Below are positions 22,775 through 29,856 of a stretch of DNA of 64,000 nucleotides, piece by piece. The notes under the pieces were generated by a model. That model was not told the origin of the DNA. It did not search any database and saw only the letters and a program-made list of their open reading frames with translations. The translations under genes were made by a program, and so were the position numbers. Numbering within the stretch: the stretch's first letter is position 1; each line of letters opens with the position of its first letter. The stretch comes from Mangrovihabitans endophyticus (lineage in GTDB: Bacteria > Actinomycetota > Actinomycetes > Mycobacteriales > Micromonosporaceae): positions 1 to 64,000 of the forward strand of contig NZ_BMMX01000008.1 of NCBI RefSeq assembly GCF_014646155.1. The letters are read 5' to 3'.

Positions 22775-23868
22775 GGTCGTTCCTCCGGAGTTGTGGCCGG
22801 CACCGACCCGGCCGGCCAGACCGGAGGCCACTGGGGCTCCGCAGAGATGTAGGCCGGCGGGTTCGGGGGTCGGCGAGATCTGCGGTGGTACGGGTCCGGG
22901 TGCTCGCCGGTGCGGGGTTCCTGCAGGCCATGGCGTCCCGCCGGCGGCGAAGCAGGATCGGGTGTCCCGCCCCGACCCATCCCGGAGGGTTCGAGGCGCT
23001 GATCGGACCGGTGATCCGGCTGCGGTGTGGTCGGTGACGGGCGCACTGGTGGCGCCGGATCGGCGTTCGGATCATGTTTTCGATCAGCGATCGGATCAGT
23101 GACCGTGTCAGTGATCGGTTTTTGTTCGTGATCGCTGTTCGGTCGTTGATCGGTCGGTGGTCGGTCGGTGGTCGCGGAGTGGTCGGGCATGTCCAGCAGC
23201 AGCAGCTCGCGGCGTTCGAGCGCGGACGCCTCATCCGGTTCGGGCATGTCCAGCAGCACCATGTCGGCCTCGTACGGGGTGCGCTTGCCCTTGGACTCGT
23301 TGCAGCGGCCGCACGCGACCACGAAGTTCTCGCCCTCGACCCCGGCCGGCCGGTCGGGGTCGACGTGGTCGTACTGCAGCACCTTGCGCCGGTCCTTCGC
23401 CCGGCCGGCCTTCGGTGACAGCGGCCCCGAACGGCAGTACCGGCAGCAGCCGCCGTCGCGGCGGTAGACCAGGCCCTTGAGCCGCGCGTCGCGCAGGTCG
23501 GCCTTCTGCGCCCGAGACCGGTTGTACTCGCGGCGGGTGGGGTTGCGCTTGAGGAACGCGTGGATGCGGTAGGCGTAGCCGTCGGTCCACGTGTCACCGA
23601 GGCACTCACACTCGTCGCCCGGCCGGTGCAGCAGCGGCTGCTCGCCGAGCACCGGCGTGCACAGCTTGTCGAGCACCCGCCGGCGGCCGCGGCACAGCTG
23701 CAGCGCCAGCCCGGCGGTCAGATAGCCCTCGGACAGCAAGTGGCTGGCCTTCGACTTCATTCGCGTGTAGGCGGCCTGCAGGGCGTCGACGACGTCGCCG
23801 GCACCGTCCGCGAGGACCTCCCACACGGGCAGGTCGGCGAACGCGTCGGTTTCGAGAAAGTACGGCAC
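22771..23868 (-). CDS. Large HNH endonuclease-domain early protein
   Basis: From the GTG at 23868 (with a G-rich site 6 bases upstream), the 365-residue product starts PYFLETDAFADLPVWEVLAD, a conserved actinophage N-terminus, and then a helical region with LQLCRGRRRVLDKL. An HNH domain follows at about 135-205: VYRRDGGCCRYCRSG, VLQYDHVDPDRPAG and VVACGRCNESKGKRTP. The rest (about 230-365) is a disordered D/P/R-rich tail. The DNA of that linker is unusual (see repeat at 23000). It could be a replication or recombination nuclease. The N-terminal domain is not assigned. Confidence 0.7.
   Translation of the reverse strand: MPYFLETDAFADLPVWEVLADGAGDVVDALQAAYTRMKSKASHLLSEGYLTAGLALQLCRGRRRVLDKLCTPVLGEQPLLHRPGDECECLGDTWTDGYAYRIHAFLKRNPTRREYNRSRAQKADLRDARLKGLVYRRDGGCCRYCRSGPLSPKAGRAKDRRKVLQYDHVDPDRPAGVEGENFVVACGRCNESKGKRTPYEADMVLLDMPEPDEASALERRELLLLDMPDHSATTDRPPTDQRPNSDHEQKPITDTVTDPIADRKHDPNADPAPPVRPSPTTPQPDHRSDQRLEPSGMGRGGTPDPASPPAGRHGLQEPRTGEHPDPYHRRSRRPPNPPAYISAEPQWPPVWPAGSVPATTPEERP
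23000..23160. repeat. GATC-rich iteron-like stretch inside the HNH gene
   Basis: About ten GATC words occur in 150 bases, most as TGATCGG, GGATCGG or CGATCAG, in a locally AT-richer patch. The encoded residues are low-complexity (TDRPPTDQRP, TDTVTDPIADRK). Iterons inside an early-gene linker are the layout of the lambda-type replication origin, so this is a candidate origin. A repeat-driven disordered linker is the simpler alternative. Confidence 0.4.
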
Positions 23869-23928
23869 GACGACCCCCCACAAGATCATTCCGATTGATC
23901 AACTTGAATCTGTCGGCATATGCGCGCA

Positions 23929-23971
23929 GGGCCCGGCCAACCCCCTCGACTCAAGGGGATCGGCCGGGCCC
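23929..23971 (-). terminator. Long hairpin in the early operon
   Basis: Outer arms 23929-23938 and 23962-23971 (GGGCCCGGCC and its complement) enclose an inner 5-bp stem. It lies between the small membrane gene ending at 23995 and the HNH gene starting at 23868, in the one clear gap of the operon, so it may partly terminate transcription or set the level of the two distal genes. Confidence 0.55.
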
Positions 23972-23994
23972 ATCAACTCCCGGACAACCTCACG

Positions 23995-24201
23995 TCACGG
24001 ATCCGCGCTCCGACCACGCACCGCGTACCCGTGCGCCCACGCCCCGGCCACCGCCGCCGCGGCCGCCAGCACCCCCGCCACCACGAACCCGTGCGGCAGC
24101 CACCCGCACCAGCCGGCCACCGCCGGCGCCGGCGCCTGGACACCCACCGCCACCGCCGAGAGACCGGCCACCCGGGCAGGCGCCCACCGCGGCCGGATCA
24201 C
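23995..24201 (-). CDS. Small two-span membrane protein
   Basis: The 68-residue product starts at a GTG that makes a GTGA overlap with the stop of the gene at 24198-24359. Two hydrophobic stretches (about residues 10-28 and 35-55) flank a WCGWLPHG turn. Third codon positions are almost all G or C, supporting this as real coding sequence. Function unknown. Confidence 0.6.
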   Translation of the reverse strand: MIRPRWAPARVAGLSAVAVGVQAPAPAVAGWCGWLPHGFVVAGVLAAAAAVAGAWAHGYAVRGRSADP

Positions 24202-24525
24202 ACGCTCTCGGGCTTCGGCGGCCGCCGCACCACCACGAGGCCACCGCCCACCAGCCACCGCCCCACCGGCGGGCACGGCACACCCCGCCGATGCACCGCC
24301 CGGCACACCCCGCACAACCGGGCCGCCGGCAGCCGATCCGTGTGCCTGATCGACGGCATCGCCACCACCTCGTCCCAGCACGCACGCCGCGGCGATCTCG
24401 TTCATCGTGTCGACCACATCGGCGCGGCAGGACCGACCAGCGATGAACCACCTCTTGAGGCCGTCTCCCAACCACAGCTGCCACGGTCCGTCCGGACGGC
24501 ATTTACAGATGATCCAGCGCTTCAC
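23995..24525 (-). CDS. Open frame whose N-terminal third is coding (MKRWIICK protein)
   Basis: The ATG at 24525 overlaps the upstream stop by 4 bases, and the first 50-55 residues (MKRWIICKCRPDGPWQLWLG, then RADVVDTMNEIAAACVLG) have good codon bias. The frame then has no stop until 23995, but between about 24200 and 24360 its codon bias collapses while another frame becomes coding. Either this gene lost its stop (a point change or indel) and now reads into the next membrane gene, or it is a true 176-residue protein overlapping another gene. The first 165 bases are well supported, the rest is not. Confidence 0.4.
   Translation of the reverse strand: MKRWIICKCRPDGPWQLWLGDGLKRWFIAGRSCRADVVDTMNEIAAACVLGRGGGDAVDQAHGSAAGGPVVRGVPGGASAGCAVPAGGAVAGGRWPRGGAAAAEARERVIRPRWAPARVAGLSAVAVGVQAPAPAVAGWCGWLPHGFVVAGVLAAAAAVAGAWAHGYAVRGRSADP
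24198..24359 (-). CDS. 53-residue CxxC small protein
   Basis: The ATG at 24359 is preceded by GAGGTGG. The product MPSIRHTDRLPAARLCGVCR and following residues has one CxxC pair, a histidine and a hydrophobic VGGGLVVV segment, ending KPESV. Only about 4 of 53 codons end in A or T, against about 19 of 55 in the competing frame through the same DNA, so this is the coding frame here. It is too short for usual ORF cut-offs. It is overlapped by the open frame described at 23995-24525. Confidence 0.6.
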   Translation of the reverse strand: MPSIRHTDRLPAARLCGVCRAVHRRGVPCPPVGRWLVGGGLVVVRRPPKPESV

Positions 24526-24998
24526 GCCTCACCATGGCCCTGCTCTTCTGGCTGCTCGCGAAGGTCGTGCCAGTCCCGCGGCGACGACACGGCCAGCACG
24601 ATCCGATCGCCGTCCCGGAAGACCAGCGCCCCGCTCGCAGCGATCTCCACCGACGACGCCGTCACCGATTCCTCCCGGCCCGACCACCGCCTGAAAGTGA
24701 AGACCCTCACGAGGCGTGCCCCCTGCTTGTCCTCGCAGCCGCAGGTGCGGGTGTGCCGGTCGCCGTGCGTGCCGTCCCGGCCGAGCGGCCGATGCCGGTC
24801 ACACTCATCGACCAGGCGCTGAAGAAGGGCGATGTGGTGCTGACCCGTTACGCCGGCTACCGCGCCGATGGCGGTCTGCGCCAGGCACAGCGTCTCGCGC
24901 AGCATCTTCGGCCCGTCAGGCACCTCGTAGCTGGTCACGAGTCCCCCGTGGAACTCGTCTCGGTAACAGCCTGGGTGGTCCAGATGTGGCTCAGCCAT
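24522..24998 (-). CDS. Hypothetical phage protein
   Basis: From the ATG at 24998 (8-base overlap with the upstream gene) the product has 158 residues. An N-terminal LDHPGCYRDEFHGGLVTSYE segment, a helical middle (KMLRETLCLAQTAIGAVAG) and a C-terminal beta-rich part (GALVFRDGDRIVLAV) are visible. It is probably cytoplasmic. No family is recognised; similar genes of unknown role are common in actinophage early operons. Confidence 0.55.
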   Translation of the reverse strand: MAEPHLDHPGCYRDEFHGGLVTSYEVPDGPKMLRETLCLAQTAIGAVAGVTGQHHIALLQRLVDECDRHRPLGRDGTHGDRHTRTCGCEDKQGARLVRVFTFRRWSGREESVTASSVEIAASGALVFRDGDRIVLAVSSPRDWHDLREQPEEQGHGEA

Positions 24999-25497
24999 GA
25001 CGGCCGCCCTTCCGTTTGGCCGCGCGTCTCTGGGCCCGGTTGCCGGACTCGGCCAGCGCGCGGCGCATCGCAGCGTGGTCCCCGCGGGCGCCGGACACCT
25101 TGATCGAGGCGACGTCGCAGGCCGGTTCCCACCGCTGCCCGACCAGCCGCCACCGGCAGCCAGCCTGGCCATCAGAAAGCGTCACCGGCTGAAGGCACCG
25201 GCACGTTGCGCCGGCCAGCAGGCGCTCTGCGAGCGCCAGCGCGGCGCCCGTCGGCGACTGGTGGTCCTGGGCGATGAGCCGGGCACCCTGGTACTGAGCG
25301 TGGGCGTACCAGCCAGCCTCGGCCACCGGCACATCGTCGTGCAGGTAGCCGATCTCGAAGCCGCTGGCTCCGGCCCGGCCGACCAGGTCCATACAGGCGA
25401 CCACGACGTCGTCGTTGAGGTGCGGGCTCGTTACTGCAAGCGCGCGGGCACGCTCGCGCAATTTGCGGCCTTCCTCTCTCTTGGTCTCGTCAGCCAC
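24991..25497 (-). CDS. Hypothetical phage protein with basic tail
   Basis: The GTG at 25497 has a perfect GGAGG site 6 bases upstream; the product is 168 residues. It begins ADETKREEGRKLRERARALA, has a central SGFEIGYLHDDVPVAEAGWY region, a CRC motif, WRLVGQRWEPACDVASI, and a very basic end (NRAQRRAAKRKGGRHG) that could bind nucleic acid. Overlaps neighbours on both sides. Function unknown. Confidence 0.55.
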   Translation of the reverse strand: MADETKREEGRKLRERARALAVTSPHLNDDVVVACMDLVGRAGASGFEIGYLHDDVPVAEAGWYAHAQYQGARLIAQDHQSPTGAALALAERLLAGATCRCLQPVTLSDGQAGCRWRLVGQRWEPACDVASIKVSGARGDHAAMRRALAESGNRAQRRAAKRKGGRHG

Positions 25498-25909
25498 GGG
25501 GTACCTCCAAGAAATGCGGACGGGTAACAGGGCGCCGCTGATCACGAGGGCCGAGCAGGACGGTCGCGATCTGCTCCATCGGGTCGGCGGCGCCGTCCGG
25601 GAAGGCGCCCGGGTCAGTGCTCCACGTCTCGGCGATCGTCCGTACCGTGCCGATCAGCTCGCGAGCGACATCGACCTCGCGCCGCAGTTGGCGGAGCTCG
25701 GACTCAACCTCGGCGTACTGGACGGCGACGTCGACGGGCTGGTCACCGTAGACGTAGATCTGCGTGCCGATCTCGTCGATCGGCGTCCACTCGCCGGGGG
25801 CGAGGGTCGTCGTGTCGCCCATCTGGGCCGGGCTTGGCTCAAGCGAGTAGGCCTCGGCCGGCATCGTCCGGTGCTTTAGCTGGCAGGCTTCGGTGTCGTC
25901 GTTAGGCAC
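25490..25909 (-). CDS. Hypothetical phage protein
   Basis: The 139-residue product includes a beta-type stretch (PGEWTPIDEIGTQIYVYGD) and a coiled coil (ESELRQLRREVDVARELIG). It overlaps the exonuclease gene before it by 8 bases and the next gene by 8 bases. No family is recognised. Confidence 0.55.
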   Translation of the reverse strand: MPNDDTEACQLKHRTMPAEAYSLEPSPAQMGDTTTLAPGEWTPIDEIGTQIYVYGDQPVDVAVQYAEVESELRQLRREVDVARELIGTVRTIAETWSTDPGAFPDGAADPMEQIATVLLGPRDQRRPVTRPHFLEVPRG

Positions 25910-26513
25910 GGGTGTCTCCGTCCTGCTGGCCAGCCGTCACCCGGTCGTAGATTGAGCGAGCCCACGAGGCATCGCCGAGCGCGGTGTGGCGCAGCTTGTC
26001 GGGGACCGGGGCCAGGCCGAGCTGAGCAGTCAGCCAGCCGGAGTCCCACGGCAGCCGGGTCATGTCCAGGCCGGACGTGGCCGCGAGGTATCCGACGGCG
26101 AGGGCCTCGACGTCGATCAGGTGGTAGTGCCAGGACGGGCAGAGGCCCTGGACGCGCATCCGCGCGCCGAGCACCTCAGCGTCGAAGTTCGGCACCGCGC
26201 CGACGAGGTGCGCGCCGCGGGTGAGCCGCTCCACCTCCCGCATGACGAGGAACTCGGGAGTGCCTCCGCCAACCCACGGGTCAAGCGGGTCGGGGGACTT
26301 GCTGCGGTAGTCGGGGTGCCGGTCGTAGAAGCGACCGACCTGCAGAGCGCGCGGGTCGGCGTTGTCGAGGGCGAGGTGGTCGGCGTGGACGAACCACTGA
26401 TACTCGTCGTCGGCGGCGGCGCCCGGGTCGCGGACGATCAGCGCGACGTCCCACGCCCTACGGTCCGGGCGCAGGCTCGTTGTCTCGGTGTCCACGAAAA
26501 CGATGCGGGTCAC
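25902..26513 (-). CDS. DnaQ-like 3'-5' exonuclease (DEDDh)
   Basis: The 203-residue product shows the three exonuclease motifs: FVDTETTSL (Exo I, D8 and E10), VGAVPNFDAEVLG (Exo II, about 104-116) and HTALGDASWARSIYD (Exo III with the DEDDh histidine, about 177-191). It could degrade single strands in phage replication, recombination or counter-defence. It has no polymerase or helicase domain and lies in the middle of the early operon. Confidence 0.8.
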   Translation of the reverse strand: MTRIVFVDTETTSLRPDRRAWDVALIVRDPGAAADDEYQWFVHADHLALDNADPRALQVGRFYDRHPDYRSKSPDPLDPWVGGGTPEFLVMREVERLTRGAHLVGAVPNFDAEVLGARMRVQGLCPSWHYHLIDVEALAVGYLAATSGLDMTRLPWDSGWLTAQLGLAPVPDKLRHTALGDASWARSIYDRVTAGQQDGDTRA

Positions 26514-26761
26514 GGTTTTCCTTCCTCAACGGTGCGGAGCTTGAGCGTCAGCAGCACGGTGCCGTCGTCGAACCGCTGCTCCTGCGCCACATGCAGCGGC
26601 TCGGCGCAGACCACGACGAACTGGCCCGGACGCAGATCTCGGACACCCACATCGCCAAGCTCGATGTCGCGGGCGATGACACGGATGATCGGTTCGGGAT
26701 TGGGATCTTCGCCTCGTCGCGGCTGAGCCGCGCGGCTAGACTCGCGGGCCCGGTCAGCCAT
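26510..26761 (-). CDS. Small hypothetical beta-rich protein
   Basis: The 83-residue product has a charged N-terminus and a strand-rich remainder (IIRVIARDIELGDVGVRDLR, then FVVVCAEPLHVAQEQRF). It overlaps the exonuclease start by 4 bases and the zinc protein stop by 8. No family is recognised. Confidence 0.5.
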   Translation of the reverse strand: MADRARESSRAAQPRRGEDPNPEPIIRVIARDIELGDVGVRDLRPGQFVVVCAEPLHVAQEQRFDDGTVLLTLKLRTVEEGKP

Positions 26762-26933
26762 GAGCTCCTCCCGTCCGGAGTTTGCGGGCGCGGTGCGGGC
26801 CGTCCAGGGTGGTGCGGACGCCGTCGGTGTGGCGGCCGGCGACCACCCGCCCGGAGAGCGCGGTGCACGGCTGTCCGAGCGGCGCCAGGCAGGTCGTGCA
26901 CCGGCGGTACCGCGACCAGTCGACGCCGGCCAT
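26754..26933 (-). CDS. 59-residue zinc-binding phage protein
   Basis: The product carries C-x2-C followed by PLGQPC (CTTCLAPLGQPC, residues 12-23), then G-x-x-x-x-GRHTDG and PHRARK, the pattern of small actinophage zinc ribbons. It starts at the ATG at 26933, overlapping the preceding stop. Likely nucleic-acid binding. Confidence 0.6.
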   Translation of the reverse strand: MAGVDWSRYRRCTTCLAPLGQPCTALSGRVVAGRHTDGVRTTLDGPHRARKLRTGGAHG

Positions 26934-27418
26934 CAGCGGCGCCCGCGGCGGCGGTGGTCGGCGAGCTTGGCGCGCAGCTCGTCGACGTCGTGGATGCGGG
27001 TGTCCACGTTCTCCGTGTGGTGCCGGCCGCGGTGCTCGGGGCCGTGCACGGCGGCGACATACCGCCGCCCGGCCTGCTCGGCGATCGCCGGCGCGGCGGC
27101 GGGTGCGGTCATCACCCGGGCGGCCGGCGGCGCGGTGGGGGCGTGGCGGGCGGGTGCGGGCAGCCGCGTCGAGGTGGCCTCCAGGTCGCGGCCGCGGCGG
27201 CGCAGCGGCCGTCCGTTCCAGGTGAGCTGCCACCTGGTGCCGCGGGTGCCGACCGGGGCCGGGTCGACCGCCAGCCGCGGCCCGAACTTGCTCACGGTGA
27301 TCAGGGCGCCGCCGAGGACGGCGATCGCGATCCCGACCCACAGCATGTTCATGGCGGCGAGGGTGACACCGCCGACGGTCAGGCCGGCGCCGGTCTTGGG
27401 CAGAGCAGAGTGATACAC
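26933..27418 (-). CDS. Membrane protein with N-terminal LPKTG motif
   Basis: The GTG at 27418 has GGAAAGGAA upstream; the product is 161 residues. LPKTG lies at residues 6-10, directly before a long hydrophobic region (about 12-44), and a basic, arginine/alanine-rich tail of about 115 residues follows. This puts a sortase-type motif plus membrane span at the N-terminus with no exported part before it, the reverse of a normal wall-anchored protein. It follows the glycosyltransferase gene by 44 bases. It may be a small membrane partner of that enzyme; sortase processing is unlikely. The family is not named. Confidence 0.6.
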   Translation of the reverse strand: MYHSALPKTGAGLTVGGVTLAAMNMLWVGIAIAVLGGALITVSKFGPRLAVDPAPVGTRGTRWQLTWNGRPLRRRGRDLEATSTRLPAPARHAPTAPPAARVMTAPAAAPAIAEQAGRRYVAAVHGPEHRGRHHTENVDTRIHDVDELRAKLADHRRRGRR

Positions 27419-27462
27419 GGGGGTTCCTTTCCGGAAGGAGCAGATCGACAGAAGGGGACGGT

Positions 27463-28542
27463 TCAGGTGGCGGCCCACGAGCCGCGGTGGCCGCGGATCC
27501 AGCGGGTGAAGGCGAGCGCGTAGATGACGGTCAGCAGCAGGGTGTAAAGCTGCTCGGGCACGAACGCGGCGGCGTACAGGCGGGCCCGCCAGCCCATCGC
27601 CCACACCGACCACACCCGCTCGACGAGCAGCAGCACCGACGGGGCCAGCCACCACCAGGACCACTGCACCGACCCGGACACGGCCAGCGTGACCGTCACG
27701 GCGAGCAGATAGCAGATGGCGACCACCGCGGACAGCAGCAGGCCGGCCTGCTGGCGCCAATAGGTCCAGCGCAGGTGCGGCGGCATCCGCCGGCCGTACC
27801 GGCCGATGTTGCGCAGCGCCCCGAGGTACCAGCGTTCCCGCTGGCGGACCAGCTTCGGGATCGTGTCCATGACGTCGGTGGTGGCCAGCATCCCCGGCGG
27901 GGAGATCGACGCGTAGCCGCACGCCTGCAACGCGAACGTCAGCTCGTTGTCCTCGGTGAGGCTGTGGGTGTCGTAGAACGACTCGCCGTAGGGCAGCATC
28001 ACCGCGGCGCGGCGCTGCGCCCGCACATCACACAGCGCGGCGTAGGCGAACAGGGTGCCGGTGCCGGTCAGCACGAACGCCCGATACGCGAGCCGCCGGG
28101 CGACCTGCCCGTACCGGTGGAACTCCATGCGCTGCAGCTGACCCAGCACGGTGCTCGACGGGCGGCCGCAGAACGTGCCACCCACCCCGCCGACCCCGGC
28201 GCCCAGATGCCGGTCGGCGATCTCCAGGAAGCCGGGAGCGAGGGTGGTGTCGGCGTCCATGACCAGCACCGCCCACGCCCACGCATCACCGTCCAGATAC
28301 GGGGCGAGGCGTTCCAGCGCGTGATTGATCGCGCCGGCCTTCTTGTGCGGGTTGTCCGCCATCACCATCACGTACGCGCCCGCGGCGGCCGCCACCGTCG
28401 CGGTGTCGTCGGTGCAGTTGTTCGCCACCACCACGATCTTGTCCGGCGGGCGGGTCTGCGCCCGGAGCGAGGCGATCGTCGCGGCGATCGTCGCGGCCTC
28501 GTTGCAGGCCGGCACCACCGCCACGATCCGGCGGCCGGTCAC
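27463..28542 (-). CDS. Processive family-2 glycosyltransferase, membrane-bound
   Basis: The 359-residue product resembles cellulose/chitin/hyaluronan synthase-type enzymes. The GT-A domain shows PACNEAATIAATIASL at the N-terminus, the MDADTTL metal-binding motif (D96/D98), TEDNELT (196-202) as catalytic base and QRERW (234-238), the product-binding motif of processive enzymes. Three C-terminal membrane spans follow (about 265-290, 296-315, 328-345). The GTG start overlaps the LuxR-type gene (GTGA), so the two are coupled. In a prophage it would make or modify a surface glycan during lysogeny or infection. Confidence 0.8.
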   Translation of the reverse strand: MTGRRIVAVVPACNEAATIAATIASLRAQTRPPDKIVVVANNCTDDTATVAAAAGAYVMVMADNPHKKAGAINHALERLAPYLDGDAWAWAVLVMDADTTLAPGFLEIADRHLGAGVGGVGGTFCGRPSSTVLGQLQRMEFHRYGQVARRLAYRAFVLTGTGTLFAYAALCDVRAQRRAAVMLPYGESFYDTHSLTEDNELTFALQACGYASISPPGMLATTDVMDTIPKLVRQRERWYLGALRNIGRYGRRMPPHLRWTYWRQQAGLLLSAVVAICYLLAVTVTLAVSGSVQWSWWWLAPSVLLLVERVWSVWAMGWRARLYAAAFVPEQLYTLLLTVIYALAFTRWIRGHRGSWAAT

Positions 28543-28799
28543 CGCAGGATCCCCCGCCGGAACGCGATCGCGACCGCGTGCGCCCGGTTCGTCGCGCCGA
28601 GCTTGGCGTTGACCCGCCGCAGATGCGTCTTCACCGTGTCCTCGGACACGAACACGTCGTCGGCGATGCGCCGGTTGGAATGGCCGGCGGCGGCGCGCGC
28701 CAGCATCTCCGTCTCGCGTCGGGTCAGCTGCGGGACGGGCGCGCCCGGCGGCCGGGCACCGAGCACACCTGCCGGGGCCAGGGCTTGAGGTTTGAGCAT
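28539..28799 (-). CDS. Stand-alone LuxR-type HTH regulator
   Basis: The 86-residue product is almost only a LuxR/NarL DNA-binding domain (LTRRETEMLARAAAGHSNRR, DTVKTHLRRVNAKLGA, then RAHAVAIAFRRG), with a short proline/alanine N-terminus and no receiver or ligand domain. It is translationally coupled to the glycosyltransferase gene and may control that cassette or host genes. Confidence 0.8.
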   Translation of the reverse strand: MLKPQALAPAGVLGARPPGAPVPQLTRRETEMLARAAAGHSNRRIADDVFVSEDTVKTHLRRVNAKLGATNRAHAVAIAFRRGILR

Positions 28800-28801
28800 G
28801 A

Positions 28802-29038
28802 TCAGTCGTCTCTCTCTCCGAGGATCGCGGCCTCGCGCTCGGCGGCCGCGGCGACCAGCTCCGGGTCGAACCGCGGCGGCGGCGGAGGCAGCGGGGTGAT
28901 CGGGTGGCGCGGGTCGCCCGCCTGGCTCATCAGCCCGCACGTGGTGCAGCGGCGCCGACCGCGGTGGTCGGCCGGGACGTCGTCGTCCGCGACGTGCGGG
29001 TGCGGCCGGACACGATCCGGGCGCGGCCGGGCGGTCAC
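28802..29038 (-). CDS. Small CxxC protein of the early operon
   Basis: The 78-residue product has a basic N-terminus, one CTTCG motif (residues 31-35), a polyproline stretch and an acidic helical C-terminus. Overlaps the DUF6011-like gene by 4 bases. It is not assigned to a family. Confidence 0.5.
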   Translation of the reverse strand: MTARPRPDRVRPHPHVADDDVPADHRGRRRCTTCGLMSQAGDPRHPITPLPPPPPRFDPELVAAAAEREAAILGERDD

Positions 29039-29247
29039 GGCGCGGCCTGCCAGCCGTCGAGCAGGGTCGGCGCGTCCGCCGGCGAGACAGCGGCCAGCCG
29101 TGCGGGCGGCGAGTGATCCCGGCCCCCGACCGCCACCGGGCGGGGGTTGACCTTCTCGTCACACGTCGGGCCGCGGCCGCGGGCCCGCGACTGCGGGGTC
29201 CGCAACGCCCGCCCGCAGATGTCGCACTCCACCGTCCGGCCGGTCAT
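29035..29247 (-). CDS. DUF6011-like zinc ribbon protein
   Basis: The 70-residue product shows CDICGRALRTPQSRARGRGP then TC, the C-x2-C-GR-x-L-x-x-P-x-SR-x-x-G-x-GP-x-C pattern of DUF6011, a small zinc-binding family common in actinobacterial phages and mobile elements. The C-terminal half is disordered. Confidence 0.65.
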   Translation of the reverse strand: MTGRTVECDICGRALRTPQSRARGRGPTCDEKVNPRPVAVGGRDHSPPARLAAVSPADAPTLLDGWQAAP

Positions 29248-29408
29248 CGCCCGGCCCGCCGGGCAGGGTCACCGGCGAGCGCGGCCAGCCGCGCCCGGGT
29301 CGCGTGCATCCGCTGCTCCGCCGCGGCGATCCGCGACGCGGCGACCACGAACGCCAGCCCCAGGGTCAGCCGCGCGTGCGGGGCCAGCCGGTACCGGCGC
29401 TCACCCAT
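29244..29408 (-). CDS. 54-residue single-span protein
   Basis: From the ATG at 29408, overlapping the preceding membrane gene by 8 bases. One moderately hydrophobic helix (LTLGLAFVVAASRIAA) is followed by a basic helix (EQRMHATRARLAAL). Too short for many gene finders. Function unknown. Confidence 0.5.
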   Translation of the reverse strand: MGERRYRLAPHARLTLGLAFVVAASRIAAAEQRMHATRARLAALAGDPARRAGR

Positions 29409-29856
29409 GACGGCCACCCCGGCCGGGGTCACGGCCGGCCCGCGGGACCGGCCGGCGCAACCGGATCCACCGCACCGCCGGCGGCGGCGGGGACGGCCGG
29501 GCGGGCGGCCACGGCACCTCCCACAGCCGCTCCAGCACCGGATCCGGGCAGACGTACAGCGGCCCGGACGGGCTGACCGGCCGGCCGCCCACCGTGTCCC
29601 ACACCGGCGCCAGGGCACGGCCACGGCGGCGGCGATGGCCGTGGGGCATGCACCACCAGCCGGCCACGGCGCACACCGCCGTCAGCGCCGCCGCGGCCAG
29701 CAACACCGCCACCAGCACCGGCCCGTACACCACAGCCACCAGCCACGCCAGGATCACGCTGATCGCCACGGCGAACAGCAGCACCGCGGCCGCCCACCGC
29801 AGCAGCCACACCGCCCCGGCCGGAACGCGCCGCCGCGCCGCGATCTTGTTGCTCAT
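29401..29856 (-). CDS. Two-span membrane protein
   Basis: The 151-residue product has a basic start, two hydrophobic spans (about residues 17-40 and 44-66), and a proline/arginine-rich cytoplasmic tail with WDTVGGRPVSPSGPLYVCPD. An AGGAGTG site precedes the ATG. That site is part of a 17-bp sequence repeated inside the upstream gene. Function unknown. Confidence 0.55.
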   Translation of the reverse strand: MSNKIAARRRVPAGAVWLLRWAAAVLLFAVAISVILAWLVAVVYGPVLVAVLLAAAALTAVCAVAGWWCMPHGHRRRRGRALAPVWDTVGGRPVSPSGPLYVCPDPVLERLWEVPWPPARPSPPPPAVRWIRLRRPVPRAGRDPGRGGRHG

